Assembly: GCA_001599935.1 (NCBI GenBank)
Contig: BCIJ01000036.1
Coordinates: 96,683 to 160,682 of the forward strand
Origin: Holtermannia corniformis
Taxonomy: Eukaryota > Basidiomycota > Tremellomycetes > Holtermanniales
DNA length: 64,000 nucleotides
Direction of reading: 5' to 3'
Part shown: one piece after another, positions 43,122 through 55,348 of the stretch
Position numbering within the stretch: position 1 is the first letter of the stretch
How the letters are laid out: the number at the start of each line of letters is the position of its first letter
The notes under the pieces: generated by a model
Databases searched by the model: none
Seen by the model: the letters and a program-made list of their open reading frames with translations, nothing else
Told to the model about the DNA's origin: nothing
Made by a program: the position numbers and the translations under genes

Positions 43122-44685
43122 ATGGTGCCGACGGTGACAAGGTGTGTATGCCGCGCAAGGGCAGCTGCGGCTCTGCCAGGACGACGACCAGCTCTGCTAT
43201 CACTCACCGTCCGAGCCCTGTCATCCACGCCAGCGTTCGCCGCTCCCGAAGAAGCCCGCCGTCGTCCCCAGGTGCCGCACAAACCTCCAAAGCGCCGTCT
43301 GGAAGCGGCCTCTGCACCTCTTCGCTCCAACCCACCGCCGACCCGCGGCCCGATCCTGGCTTGCGTAGCGCACACCACGGCAGAGCGCTACGACCTCGTC
43401 AACCTCGGCGTCGTCCTCCGCAACCTCGGCGTACGCTGGGACGAGGTGCCCGAGGGTGACCGCGAACGAGCTTTCGTCATTGGCCCTTGGAAAGGCCGAG
43501 GCGGCGCGGAACGCATCGTGAATGGCAAAGACGTCAAACCGGTCGGGGATCAGCTCGCTAGCGAAAACGTCGAGACGGACAGCGACCTCGGGTTCGGCTA
43601 TGGCGACCGGGGCGAGATCTGGGTCTTCAACTCGGGTTCGTTTGTCACCTGGGGGTTGACAGAAGACGAGGGCAAGGCGTTCTTGCGCGACGTGATCAGG
43701 AGCAAAGGCAGTGGGATCGAGGTCGAACGCCTGGGCGTGCAGGAGCTCGAGGTCGAAGAGGTCGATTTCGTGGTGGACCCGACGGCGTGAGTGATTCAAC
43801 GTACGACTTGATGGCTAACACGAGCAGGAAAACTCACATCCTCGGTAACCTGATCCTGCTCGGGCAACCGCCCAACCTCTCGACGTATGCGCATTCACCC
43901 TCGCTCGCCTCTTTACTAGCCCGATACACCCTCTCGCTCTCCCTGCTCCGCTCGTCGTCCCTCTCTGTCCTCGAAGATCGGCTCGATCGCCACCTCTCGT
44001 CGGTCTCTACCCTTCCGCGCTCCCTCGAGCGCTTCGGCAAGCAGCCACTCGGTCGACGCCAAGTCATTCGCAAGATTGGAGAGCTCATGACCCTCCGCAT
44101 GGCCGTCAACACGCGTGGCGGCGGGCTCCAAGACACTCCCGAGTTTTACTGGTCCGAGCCCGAGCTCGAGTGTGCGTCGGCACGCTGGACGATCCGAGGC
44201 TGATGGACGCAGCCTACTTTGACTCGATTGCGTCGGAATTCGAAATCAAGGAGCGGATCGATGCGATCAACAAGAAGATTGACTATGCGCAAGAAGTGCA
44301 AAACACGCTGCGGGCGCTGCTCACAGAGGTGCGTCGTGGGTGATCGAGGCTACGACTGACGAGGCGTCAGGCGTCGGGCCACCGTATGGAAGTCATCATC
44401 ATCCTCCTGATCGCCGTCGAGGTCGTCATTGTCCGTCCGCCCTGTCCGTCCAACTCGGTCTCTGACGTTTCACAGGTCCTGATCCGCGAAGGTCCCGAGC
44501 TCATGCACAAGTTCGCCTCGCCACTCATCACCTACTTTCACTCCCTGCTCCCTCCGAACACTGCACTCGCGCATTCTGACATCAGTCAGACAGCCCGGCC
44601 GGACCAGACTGATTTACCGGCGCTGGGCGAAGGCCGGATCGCAGGCTTACTCGAGAGGACGCGCGAAGCACGACGGTCGGTCTAG
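43122..44685 (+). CDS. RMD1/RMND1-family (DUF155) mitochondrial protein
   Basis: Starts MVPTVTRCVCRARAAAALPG; the first 40 residues are Arg/Ala/Ser-rich with no acids, like a mitochondrial presequence. The DUF155 core follows: AERYDLVNLGVVLRNLGVRW, GEIWVFNSGSFVTWGLTEDE, then KTHILGNLILLGQPPNLSTY, ERFGKQPLGRRQVIRKIGEL and GLQDTPEFYWSEPELE. The signature end has IDYAQEVQNTLRALLTEASG-HRMEVIIILLIAVEVVIV, a terminal membrane helix interrupted by short introns. Human RMND1 and yeast relatives support mitochondrial translation at the inner membrane. About 440 residues. Only 85 bp separate it from the aminotransferase stop. Confidence 0.85.
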
Positions 44686-44802
44686 ATTGGACATCACCTA
44701 GATGCGCCTCATGTATCTATAACCGCTCTGCTGTGCGCGCTGATCCCGGCATGAGACACAGGGTGCATGATGACTGACGGCTAATTCACAAAACTCGACA
44801 GC

Positions 44803-46730
44803 CTAGTCCAGCTCGGCCTCTTCTTCAGCCCGGACGGTCGCGATCCCCTTTTCGTCGTGCGTCCACCAGGCGAGCGCAGCGGCGGCAATGAAGAACACAA
44901 ACGAGATGGCTGGCCATGTCAGTACCTGTCTCACCGAGACGGACACTCACCCGCTGGCAACCGGATGTTGTTGGTGGCATCGACGATTGGCCCATCGACA
45001 ATCTGCGGGATCCACACGGTCGAACACGAGAGCTGCAAAGCGTCAGTGCACGCGTCAGGACCCGTCGCGCTGCGACCGACCACGAGCTGGAAACCAAAGT
45101 ACTGGATCTCGGACCCTTTCGGGAACAGCTCGGAGAACAAGACGCGGAACAGGGGCGCCATGATGCCGCTCGCGGCGCTCTGGATGATCGTAAAGAGGTA
45201 AAACTCCCAGCGGTGCTTGAAGCCGACTTTACTGCTGTCGCTGATTCCAAACAGGCACCACATGGCGACGAACGCCGTCACGAGGTAGCAGATGGTCGCC
45301 CAGTGTCGAAACGTCAAGCGCGTGCGCGGGAACAGGTATAGGAACACGAGGGAGAAGACGAAGGACGAGAGCGAGCCGGCGATCGAGTAGGCGGTGAACT
45401 CGCGCAACGAGGGGCGAATGATCAGGTTGAACAATTGGCCTGGAGGTGTGAGCTGGTCTTGTGGGCTGCAAGAGACTCACTGGTGACGCTGGAAAAGGCA
45501 AAGATGGAATCGTTGAAGACGGTGTACGCGATGAGGAACTTGAAGGCCTCGGGATACTTGCGGATACCCCGCCACAGCGAGGCGACTGTGGGTGTGAGTA
45601 CATGTCGTTGCTCGCAACTCGCGACTCACAAGTCTTTAGGGGAAGCAGCCAAAAGTTGACGCCGTCATCAACAGCCTTGCCCGCCGGAGCCGGGAGGAAA
45701 CGCCAAGCGGCCAAGCTCAGCAAGATGCACAGCCCACCGGCGACCGTCGTCATGTACAGCCCGGCGTACACTGAAGACGCCGCGCTACCATATGTGATGG
45801 CGATCGTCACGACGTAGAACAGGACCGTGCTCAGGTGCATCGACATGAACCCCCAGCTGGCCATCTTGAGACCTTCACGCTCGCGGCGATCACGTAGCGC
45901 CTTTGGCGCCTTGAGCGCCTCGACGGGCGACTTGAGACCTTGGATCGGCGCGGCGTGGCGCATCGTGTAGGGGATGAAGATGTTCATCCACGCTTGCGCG
46001 AGGAAACCGACAATGTTGAAGACGGTGTAGAGCACGGCAAACGCGTTGAACGTCGACAGGTTGTATTCCGTCAGCCCGGCCGCGGGCAGGCAGAGCGCTC
46101 CGTACACGAGCACGAACAAGATGTACTGCCCGCGCTTGAAGCCTTTCGTTCGGTCAGAAGCGACTCGCGACATGCAGGCCACATACTGAGATGGTCGCCC
46201 CAGCCGCAGACGAGCAGCGTGAGTGCGCCACTGACGGCGTAGCTGATCGCGTTGAGGTACTGCGCATCGTTCAGCGCTCGTAGACGAGTACAAGAGAGCA
46301 CGCTCACCAGAATGAAGCTCGTCAGGTTCACTTGGCCTCTACCAAACGGTACACGGCAAGCATCTCCCGTGGGTGGGCACCCCGTACCGGCCGGCATCCC
46401 CGGTGCGTTCTGCGAAAGGCATGTCAGCGCAGGACGTTTGCGCGCGGCACCTACACCGATAAAGTAGGCGATAGTCTGGATCTGGAACGTCATATAAGTC
46501 ACGGCCGCGCCGAACGCAGGCCCAATCTACAGCTGTCAGCTGGTAACGCACCACACAGCGCAACACACCCCAAAGGTCGTAGCAGCAAAGGCGATACGGT
46601 AGGTACGAAGCTGCTTGGGGGACGCTTCATGAGCGACCACCGCGCCAGGCGCATCCTTGTTGGCGATGACCAGCGCAGGGTCCGCTGCGTGCACGTCCTT
46701 TGACTGCGATTCACTGCTAGGTCGGCTCAT
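44803..46730 (-). CDS. Multi-pass transporter, Atg22-like
   Basis: Start taken as MSRPSSESQSKDVHAADPAL at 46730 (an in-frame ATG at 46754 is the alternative). About eight introns break roughly a dozen hydrophobic segments, for example YMTFQIQTIAYFIG, YLNAISYAVSGALTLLVCGW, YILFVLVYGALCLPAAGLTE and YVVTIAITYGSAASSVYAGL. The block RKYPEAFKFLIAYTVFNDSI-FAFSSV resembles the PEAFKFLLAYF-x-SDG region of Atg22. It ends AISFVFFIAAAALAWWTHDE...AEEEAELD. Atg22 proteins are major-facilitator-type vacuolar effluxers of amino acids; expanded fungal relatives exist whose substrates are unknown. The position next to a Zn-cluster gene and a putative isocyanide cluster suggests a possible export role, which is inference. 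The family call is moderate. Confidence 0.6.
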
Positions 46731-46987
46731 CGCGTTCAACACTGTCGATGACAATACTGACAGTCCTCAAGGACCTCTGCATCTTATACGGTTGCGCTCA
46801 CCCCTGTCAAAGTGCCTTTGCGGACAGTTTGACGTCCCGAGTGTTTATCGAAACCGGCCGACGCGAGGCATTAACGACAAAATCGCGCAGTGAGGGACAA
46901 CGTCCATTCCGTGGTCTATACAACAGCAAGCAACATGATAGACCTCTGGCACGATGAGGCAGTCGTCAACGGGCGTGGTGCTGCTTT

Positions 46988-48131
46988 TCACTCGTCCCGC
47001 GCAGAGTACGCTTGACTGAGCGCAAGGGCCGTGCTCAACTTTGCTTGGATNGCGTTGGCGATTGCCCCAAGTCTGTCGATGGTCAGTCGCTGCGTGAGCA
47101 TTGCGGATGCAGGCACTCACAGAGCAGCATCAGCGTCTTTGGCAGCGAGCATAGCCCGAAACTGGCCAAACGCCTCTTCAACTCGCTTCAGGCCAAGAAA
47201 GGCCGCAAACGACCACATACGCGTGTGCTGGTCGATCGGTACGGCGAATTCGCCGAAGCGAATAGAGAGGATCGGAAGCGGGCGTTCATTGAGAAGGCCG
47301 ACGAGCTCGTCGAGAGCACGCATGATGGCGCCGGAGATGTGCATGGCCGGTGTGACGTGTTGGGTGCAGGCATCGCAGCGTGCCGCTGCCTCGAGCTGTC
47401 GCCTCAAGGCGTGTAGACATCGTAGTGCGTCGTCGAGCGTGTAGAGCGTTGGACTGGTGCTTGGCAAGGGCTCGCAGAGACATGCCTCGCCAACCGTTGC
47501 TTGCGGTACACTAGCACTGGCCACTGAGTCGTCCATCTCGTTGTTTGGCTCTGGCAGCTCGGGCCAAGCGAGATGGGCTTCGGTGAATAGAAGCGGATCG
47601 TATGCAGGGGACGCGTAGGCAGGCGATGGCGAAGAGTGGGGAGCACAGAGACCGCCACTGTCGGCACTAAAGATATCTTCAAAGCGATCATTCAGGTGGG
47701 CGCTGGCCATCGTGAGCTGACCAGGGCTGATCGTCCCGTCTGTCCAGACTGGGGAAGTCGGTAGAGTAGGCACAGAATAGGGTGGTGTAGGGTCCGAGCT
47801 GCTCGACGCCGGTGGCAGAAGCGACTCGACGATCGAGCCAGAGTTTCGACGAGTGGTGGGACGGGGAGATGGAGACCAAGTGACGAGCTCGGTGACGTGC
47901 TTGTGCTTGCGTGGCCGACCGTTGCGTCTCTGCTGAACTATACAATCGTCAGTCTCCGTCTGCACGCCTCGCAGACGCACCAAACTCGCAAGCCCGATCA
48001 GACTGCATGCACCTCGTACACGACTCTTGCCCTGCCGCCTTGCCTGCACACTTGACTTTGCGCATGCGACAGGCCTCGCACGATAAGCGAAAGCCACTAG
48101 TCGGACTTGGAGAGCGTCTGTGCGGCGGCAT
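46988..48131 (-). CDS. Zn(2)-Cys(6) transcription factor with AT-hook-like segment
   Basis: Starts MPPHRRSPSPTSGFRLSCEA. The zinc cluster is CEACRMRKVKCAGKAAGQES followed by CTRCMQSDRACEFG, six cysteines in the right spacing. After an intron, RRNGRPRKHKHV resembles an AT-hook. A Ser/Pro-rich middle follows, then a C-terminal helical region (DALRCLHALRRQLEAAARCD, IMRALDELVGLLNERPLPIL) like the regulatory domain of fungal secondary-metabolism regulators. The last exon ends SQAYSARDE at 46988. The sequence has one undetermined base at 47051, inside this last exon. It is tandem with the Atg22-like gene and may control it or the methyltransferase/isocyanide synthase genes to the right. Confidence 0.8.
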
Positions 48132-49125
48132 GATCGATCACGCTTGATGGCGGGTGCTGCGGATGGCGGGGGCGCTAGACCGACTTGTACGGTCCAGCGC
48201 CCGAGCACGGGTTCTGTCGTTTGCGATGCGAAGCTCAGTCAGGGGGCGAGGATCAAGCTCTGGCTTGATTGCCTGCCTGATAGAGATATGCCTCATGCCG
48301 CTGAGCGGGTGCGGCCTTTGATCGTCTTGCAGACTGCTCGTAGCAGTGCAGTGGCGATGAGCGACCCTCGACGCCTGCTGCACCGTTTGACGACCTTGCT
48401 TCTCGCGACGGTCGACAGCGTGTTCGCCTACCGAACAACCGGCTATACCTACCTGCACCCGGTGGACCAAGGTGCCGTTGAGGCAATTCTCGGAGGCAAT
48501 GCGAACTGGAGCATCAGCTTCTCAGCTTCGGTCGGTAAGGACCGTCCTTGGGGGCTTTCAAACGCTCAGCCGACGTCCTGCACCGCCGTCAACGTGTCCT
48601 CGCTGCTGAGAGTAGGTCAGCGTCGTCGCCATCGCGGATCCCTCGCTCTTGGCGGGTGAACCTCCGCGGCAGTGCGGTGGGCGATGTGGGAACGAGCGGC
48701 ATGGCGTCAGCGTCGTCAGATAGTCAGCGAGGGCCGAGCCCTTCTAGAAGGGGAGCAAGTCAGTAGGATTGTCAGTGATCGCGATGAGCCGTCCATCGAG
48801 CGATTGTCGGCTCAAGGAGCAGACGCCGTGCGGATGCTTTTCCTTGTTCGCGTCCGATGGTCCTTCTTTGTCGACAACGACGAGGACGATAGTGACCGTG
48901 GCCTCATGGGAGCAGCTAACAATGTGGTCCTGGACGAGGATTGACGCGCATGACGCTGACAGGGGCGGTGCAGTGCGGCGGCTGCCGTCGAGCAAAGTGT
49001 CCGAGCGTCGGATACTTCTGACCAGTGAGGGTATATGAGCTGCTGCCATGGCCGGCTCGCTCTGCCTCCCGACTGGACTCACTCGACTTATCGTACTATC
49101 ATCACTTACATAGAGAATCTCAACC
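48132..49125. other. Intergenic, about 1 kb without a clear gene
   Basis: Divergent space between a regulator and a methyltransferase. ORFs at 48357-48659 and 48744-49175 lack family signals. A CCG-N5-CGG everted repeat (49001-49011), a possible Zn-cluster site, lies 115 bp before the methyltransferase start; in GC-rich DNA this may be chance. Confidence 0.4.
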
Positions 49126-50227
49126 ATGTCAGTTGAAGGAACTATCCTGTCCGGCCTCAAGACCTTGCCGGGCACGGCCAGCAGGCAGTATCACTCGAAC
49201 GAAGAGGTATGCCGCTCGCGTCCTCTGCTTCTTATGCTTATATCGATCAGAGCATCTACTCGCTTCCGGCCGATGGCGAAGAGTTTGACCGCCTTCAGCA
49301 CCAGCACCTGCTCATCATCCACATCTTCAACGGCCACATTTCGGCTCCCGTCGGTGACTCGCTCAAGGGACCTGGCGTCAAGATCCTCGACGTCGGCTGC
49401 GGTCCTGGCAGCTGGATCAAAGTTGGTCGACTCACCCCTCAGTTCATCAAGACTGATCCCCTCGCAGGACATTGCCAAGATCTACCCGGAAGCAACTCTC
49501 GACGCAACCGACTTTGCCAACACGTTCAAGCCAGCGACCGAGGGCCCTGGGACGGCCATCAAGTTTCAGCACGGGAACGTCCTGACGGGACTTCCGTACG
49601 AGGACGACACGTTCGACTTTGTCCAGCTCCGCTTCTTCACGGCCGCGCTCAAGGTATGAGACGAGGACGGTGGCAACAGGCCCGATATCCGGCTGAGCTG
49701 ACAAAGCAGACCGATGAATGGATCATCGCTGTCAAGGAGCTGTACCGCGTAGCCAAGCCGGGCGCGTACGTGCAGCTGCTTGAACCCGATGGCGAGCTTC
49801 GCAGCTTGATCGGGGTCACTCCGGCCATCCAGGACTGGAATGAGCGCGGTGTGTGCTTCAGATGATATCCTGGCGATTGCTGACACGCTCAGCCATGCGC
49901 GGTTCCCTCAAGAAGCGTGGTGGTGACCCGCTCGCCTGCTTCAAGCTGCCCAAGCTTCTTGAGCAGGCTGGCTTTGACCCGGCTACCATTGCCGAGAAGA
50001 TTGCTTCGGCGCCGATGAACACCAAGCCTGAAGCCGGCGCCCTCGGCAAGCTCATGGTCGACGACTACGCAAGTCTCATCACCGCGCTCGCGGCCATCGT
50101 TGGCCCGGCTTGGGACCTCACGGCCGACGAATTTGTCGAATGGGGTACCGCCATCCTCGAGGACTGCGAAAAAGTGGACGCGTTCCACAACTTCCACACC
50201 GCTTACGGCCAGAAGCCGTCTGCGTGA
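49126..50227 (+). CDS. Class I SAM-dependent methyltransferase
   Basis: Exons join as MSVEGTILSGLKTLPGTASR...NEE, SIYSLPADGEEFDRLQHQHL, KILDVGCGPGSWIK (motif I, the SAM loop), DIAKIYPEATLDATDF, FQHGNVLTGLPYEDDTFDFV (motif IV region), TDEWIIAVKELYRVAKPGAY-VQLLEPDGEL, then AMRGSLKKRGGDPLACFKLP and a last part ending FHTAYGQKPSA. The DSEEFDRLQ-HQ front and this core are typical of fungal LaeA/UMTA-type methyltransferases, many of which sit in secondary-metabolite clusters. Length is about 290 residues. The acceptor is unknown. It precedes the isocyanide synthase in the same direction by 570 bp. Confidence 0.85.
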
Positions 50228-50729
50228 GTCTGTGCGCTGTTGCGCATCGCCTTGGCAGGCGACGTATGCCCCTGTGTATAGCTTGTGATGTGATGATTGA
50301 CCGTGCCATTGTATGCGTCTGCGCGTCTGGTCGTGTCTACGTCGCATCGACCGTCTTGGCGGGGTCAGCCGCGCATCCGATGTGCAGCCGATCCTGTATG
50401 TGGTCAGTGATTGTGCAGCAACTGCTTGGCATACTCCCAAGCTGTTGATCCTCTCGGACAGTGTCCATCGCACACATCGTGCTCGATGCTAGTTCTGGAT
50501 ACTAACACTTGGAGCGCGATCGTCCGGTCGATGCGTGCATGAAGCCGTCGGACATCGGCCTGATATGCATAGCCTGACTTGCGCGCTAAGCGCAGGGATC
50601 GTCGGTGGCTTTGACCGCACTCTACAGTACTTGACAGCGCTGCTGGCGTCGGCGTGGTCGTCTTCCGAGCACAGCATTGCAAACTGTCCGAGCTCCAACG
50701 CTGCGTGTCGAAACCCACCGAGATCGCTT
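50228..50729. other. Intergenic, no gene seen
   Basis: Space between methyltransferase and isocyanide synthase genes. No convincing coding or RNA feature is seen. Confidence 0.45.
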
Positions 50730-50746
50730 CGGACGTATATAGTCCG
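50730..50746. promoter_or_regulatory. CGG-N11-CCG palindrome enclosing a TATATAG box
   Basis: CGGACGTATATAGTCCG has CGG at 50730-50732 and CCG at 50744-50746, exactly 11 bases apart as in Gal4 sites; the outer five bases on each side are palindromic. The TATATAG inside (50736-50742) lies about 55 bp before the isocyanide synthase ATG, so a bound Zn-cluster factor would cover the TATA box. Confidence 0.5.
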
Positions 50747-50796
50747 CCTTGCGCAGTGCATAGCTCCGACACCCGTTTCTTCTCCCACCTTTGTCA

Positions 50797-52739
50797 ATGC
50801 CGTCGCTTGAAGTCGAGGTGAGTCGTCTAGCCGCAGCATACCGGATCCCGCTCAAGTCGTTTCAGCACCTTGACGTCGATTTCCTCTTCATTGCGCCCTT
50901 TGCCGCCGATGATGTCTTTCTTTGGGGGCCACAAGCGCCAGCAGCCCAACAAGTTTTGGAGGTACAGCTTTGGTGACACCGCAACGACAGGCTTCTGACA
51001 TCCCCCAGGTTTACCAAACTCACGTCGAGCGCCAAGGACTCCCCGGTCCCTTCGAGACCCAAGTCACCATCGCCACCTTGTGCAAAGCACCTGCGCTGCT
51101 CGTCTTCAGAGGACACGCCGTCGGAACTTTGGGAGTCGCCTTACGCCCAGTTCAAGCCGAGCTCAGACCTTGGACCTCGGCTCACTGGGATCCTTACCGG
51201 CATCTAGTTGACATGGCGTTTGATGGCGTTGCCCAAGTCGCCGACGGGTTAAGACTAGTGCCGCGCACCAACGTGTCAACCGAGCGGAAGAAGGAGATCA
51301 CCGAGCTGATTCTCGACGCCCACGAGGCGCACCTCAAGCACACGACTCCGCTCGACATGTGGACGCACGGCGGTCGGGCGTCGTATGGCCGTTCGGTTCA
51401 GTTTTACGTGTCGAACAACCTTCCCGTCGAGTTTGTCCTGCCTGCGTTTCCATGCAAGAGCAGCAACTTGGTGAGTCGAGTGAACAAGTGCCAGTCTTGA
51501 GACCTGACTGTTCCGCAGCTCAAAGTGTCGGGTCGCTTGCCGGATAAAGGCGAGGAGCTGGCTCTGCGTACGCTCCTGCGCTTCGCGATCGAGGTCAATT
51601 ACATCTATCCGCCGGGCGCCAAGATGCACATTGTCAGCGACGGCCACGTCTTTTCCGATCTAGGTGGGTCTGAAACTCACCAAACAGCCCAAGCTGATGC
51701 TATGCAGTCGGCACCGATGATCACGTTGTCGACGAGTACAACAAGGCTCTCCGCGTGATGGCGTGGCACCTCGATCCCGGTCGCCAAGTATTCTCGTTCT
51801 GGGGTCTTGATGATCTGCTCCAGCTGCCACCCGCGCCAGTCTCGCTGTCCCCAAAGAGGCACTACCTCCAGTCGCCGCCGTCGCTATATTACAGCGCCGA
51901 ACTGTGGTGGGATGATTCGAGTAGCGACGAATCGGACGATTCCAGTGGCGGGCAGACCATTAGGCCTCAGTTGGCAACGATGCCTTCGACCCTCAAGACC
52001 CCGCGCGCCTGCGCAGGACGTCAGGAGCTCCAGCAGATCTTCGGCAAGCACGGCGAGGTCGCAGAGCGTCTCAAGACGGACGAGGCGTTGATGAGCCTAT
52101 GCCGAGGGTGAGTCATTTCAAACCGACTAGGCGTTGCTGAACCTCGTTCAGCTTCTCCAAATTCGTGCTCGAGGACCGCGCGCAGCACTCGGCCATGGCC
52201 AGCCTCAGCCTCAGCAAGCAGCGCAAGTTGGCTTGGCCAATCGGGCAGCACATGATCGAGGTCAGCGGGTCTTGATACATGTCAGTGGTAGCCGGCTGAC
52301 AATCTGCAGCGCAACGAGTCATATTCTCGGTAAGTGGTGAAACGGTCAAGCATGGCGGCGCTGACCCTGCTGCAGGTTGGTCAGCATCCGCTTTCCCGCT
52401 GCAGTCCGCTTGAGCATCCACCCGTACGTACCCTCATTCTACCTGATCGCCTCTGACCCGCATAGGCACAACAACGCAGGGCCCAAATTCGCCGTGTGCC
52501 TCTTGCACAAGGACTGGCGCGGTTCGTCGGCCGTCACGGCCTCGCTCGAACACTTGCACATCCCGACGCCATGGCACAACGTCGTGCTGGAGCTCGTTGA
52601 CGGGACGTACATGTTCTGGAAGCTCAAGGCGTTGATCGAACACGCCGACCAGTACGGCCTCACCGTCGTCAAGGTCCCAGGCGACGGACTCGGCCTCGGT
52701 GCGTTCTATAGGTTGCACGCGAGGGTCGATGCTTTGTGA
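50797..52739 (+). CDS. Isocyanide synthase, Dit1/PvcA family
   Basis: Family enzymes turn an amino-acid amine into an isocyanide (isonitrile) with ribulose-5-phosphate as carbon source; in yeast Dit1 acts on tyrosine for the spore wall. The N-terminal 200 residues (MPSLEVEVSRLAAAYRIPLK..., intron, VYQTHVERQGLPGPFETQVT) are not recognised in detail. The catalytic domain follows: LDMWTHGGRASYGRSVQFYV, NLPVEFVLPAFPCKSSN, VSGRLPDKGEELALRTLLRF, YPPGAKMHIVSDGHVFSDL. Later exons give FVLEDRAQHSAMASLSLSKQ, RLVSIRFPAAVRLSIHP and HNVVLELVDGTYMFWKLKAL, ending LHARVDAL. No second catalytic domain (oxygenase or NRPS) is fused. About seven introns. Neighbours are a methyltransferase, a transporter and three Zn-cluster regulators, suggesting a small metabolite cluster. 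Confidence 0.82.
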
Positions 52740-52886
52740 GAGCGCCGGGCGCGGGCACTGCTCGGGTGTGGTGTGGACTGTTTATAGACGTGTGCTCGAT
52801 GTCAATATGCTGTGATAACCTGCGCAGCATGAGCAAGCGATGCATCCAGTGTATGTCGTTATCAGGCGTAAAAACATGAGACGTGA

Positions 52887-54550
52887 TCAAAGCCCGCCCA
52901 GGGCAGCGATGATCACCTCGTCGTTCGCACGGATCGCGTCGACGAGCTTCTGCACCACCTTCGGGTCCTGAAGCAAGTCCGAGGCATGCGTGTCGCGCAA
53001 GAAGCCCGACAAAGAAGTGACAGGTTCTGCGGCTACGTCAGACGCTGGCACGGCATGTTGAGCATGCGGCACATACCTGGCCGGACGTCGACACTGGATA
53101 CGTCGTCTTTTGGAGCCGACAGCAAGCGTCGGACCAACTCTGCCGCGACCGGTCCCGAATGCTCGAGCGAGTCGATCTGGGAAGGGTCAGCCACGGAACC
53201 AATCCTTCAGTCCGACTGACAGGTACGGCCCGATACGTCGTCTGCCAGCTCAACCGCGCACTGTCCTCAATCAAGTAATCTTGGGTCTCGAGAATGTCAT
53301 CGATCAGCTGAGGTCGATGAGCCACGTCATAAACGGTTCCAGAGCACTGACCGCTTCGATCTGTCGCGAGATGGCACGGAGTCTTCGCGCAGCTGTTTTC
53401 TGACCGCCTGCAGCCTCTGGGACGAAGATGTACGCGTGCAGTGCGTCTGACCTGACGTCGAGGGCATACGCTGACCAGAGTGGTTCAAGGAACACTGCTC
53501 CGACTATGATTGTCTCTGGATTTGGCGCGAGCACGAGAGGTGGAACGAGCAAGGAGCCGGAAGTTCCATCGTGGGTTTGACGGTTGATGACGAGGTGTCG
53601 ATGGGGTGCTGCACAAATGTGCCAGAGATCTAGCAGCCGGTTCATCGCCGTCTCGCTGTACTGAAAGTGCAAGACGTTTGATACCAAGTCTGGCAGGCTC
53701 GCCATCTTGCATCGCTTGACATCCCTCTCGTCGTCGTTGGCTGGCGACAGAGGTCTCTTGACGCCGTGCAAGGGTGCAACATCCACTTGCGGGGGAACTC
53801 GAGGTATGAGCTCCAGCATTGATGGCGGCGATGCACCCGTCGTAATGTCCACGAGTTGTTCGCTGACGGCGTTACTGCTTGTCGAGGGTTCAGGTAGTTC
53901 GGACGGCAAAGGGGGAAGATTGGCCATCAATGGAGTGTCGTCTGTTTCATTCCAAGCAGACGCTAGGTCTTCGAGTGTGAAATCCGCGAGACCCGTGACG
54001 GACGTGTCTTCCTTTCTGTCATTCTTTTTACCCGATGCAGTACTGGTTTCGGGCGGCGAAGTGCGTTCCGGTTGATCTCGAAACGAACACCGGTGGCCAT
54101 TGATGCACATCAGACACGACACGGTGCTGTTCGGCGTCGCGGGAAAGAAGCAGCGCATGTCGAGATCCCGACATCGATCGCAGGCTTTGCTTTGTGGCCG
54201 CGGTTTGTACCGATCGGGGTGGAGGGTGAAGGTCAGCTATGCGAAGGTTCAGCACAGCCTGGCAACGCCTTTGTGACATACATTCCGCACGAACAACTTT
54301 CGCCGTAGCCTGTCTCCCCGCTTGTCAATCACCTTGCACTCTGCCGGCGAAAGATCTTTTTCATACTGCATCGGTTTGAACTGCACAAGATCAGCTTTGC
54401 GTTGTTGTAGCTAGCAAGTCGACCAACGCGACCATCGAACAGCTTGCGCCTTGCTGGAACCGCGTCTGTCCACGCCTTGCTGGCAAGGATCTCGTCGAGG
54501 CAGGCGGACCATGGGATCGACTGTGTATCTTTGCTCGTGCTTGTAGACAT
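52887..54550 (-). CDS. Zinc-cluster regulator with an internal variant Zn(2)-Cys(6) motif
   Basis: Start taken as MSTSTSKDTQSIPWSACLDE at 54550. The N-terminal 100 residues (YNNAKL..., PAECKVIDKRGDRLRRKLFV) precede a cysteine cluster ACDRCRDLDMRCFFPATP-NSTVSCLMCINGHRCSF. The spacing is C-x2-C-x6-C-x11-C-x2-C-x5-C, so the inner linker is longer than usual. A Ser/Thr/Pro-rich stretch follows, then a helical C-terminal region (NVLHFQYSETAMNRLLDLWH, LLVPPLVLAPNPETIIVGAV, FVPEAAGGQKTAARRLRAIS) and short exons to VIIAALGGL. An internal rather than N-terminal finger is typical of many basidiomycete regulators of unknown role. It is convergent with the isocyanide synthase, 147 bp from its stop. Exon joins at the 3' end are less sure. 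Confidence 0.65.
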
Positions 54551-55348
54551 GGTCATCGACCGCAAAGCATGCGATCAACCATAGGCAAGAAGCAACACGG
54601 GTTTTGCTAGGCGCGTGCTAGAGAGGTGCTAAGGTGCGCGAAGGATGTTCGTTCCCTCTGCAGGTTGCTTGACACCGTCTGATCATCTCGGAGCTCGACT
54701 GGCTGTATATCGGCCGACGCAAGCGAGGTTCCGCACCCGTTGACCTGTCCAAAAAGCGGCTCGAGCCGAAAATGACAATTTAACCACGTTCAGGACAATA
54801 CGGCTTCTTGCACACACCACGCTTGGCCGCTAGAAGCTGCTCATCCCTGACCACGTACACAGCTAATCCCAGTGACGAGAGCCGAAAGCCCATCTCATTC
54901 CTACTGCCCGATAGGAAGCATGCCTTGCTAGCGCCGCAACACATCAGGCCAATGGCCGCAGTGGTCTTGACCGAGCCGGTTCGATCCGGTTCCCTTGGCC
55001 TATTGATCGACTTCTGGCGTGAGCACATCACCTGCAGGCGATGATCAGGACCGTGATGGAGGAGCCGTCTATCTGTCGAGCGAACAGACGGCCGACCGCT
55101 GCCAACACGAGGCGAGCTAGGAAGTGCCAGGGCGTATCTGTCGATGATCGTACCGGGCGCTAGCACGCCCGAAGACCGAACACGACTCGAGGATTGGAAA
55201 GCTGATATGACGCCCGGGTGCGCAGTAGCTCCACTGCTCGTTGACCCGTCTTCCCGCCGCAGGCGTCTCTTCTGTCGTACCGCTGACTCTGGGCGACGAC
55301 CGAGACTACTGACAGCTCGCTGCACAGCTGCAACTCGTCGACATCGCC
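54551..55348. other. Intergenic between two divergent regulators
   Basis: About 800 bp. A long open frame on the minus strand (54780-55391) is Arg/Ser-rich, overlaps the start of the next regulator and has no family signal, so it is not called. Confidence 0.45.

Noticed and set aside
48357..48659. Possible small secreted protein starting MSDPRRLLHRLTTLLLATVD
   Set aside because: The signal-like stretch is weak, and the rest has no family, intron or conservation evidence.
48970..49020. Plus-strand CGGCRRAKC resembling a Zn-cluster start
   Set aside because: Cysteine spacing is wrong, a stop follows at once, and no second half is present.
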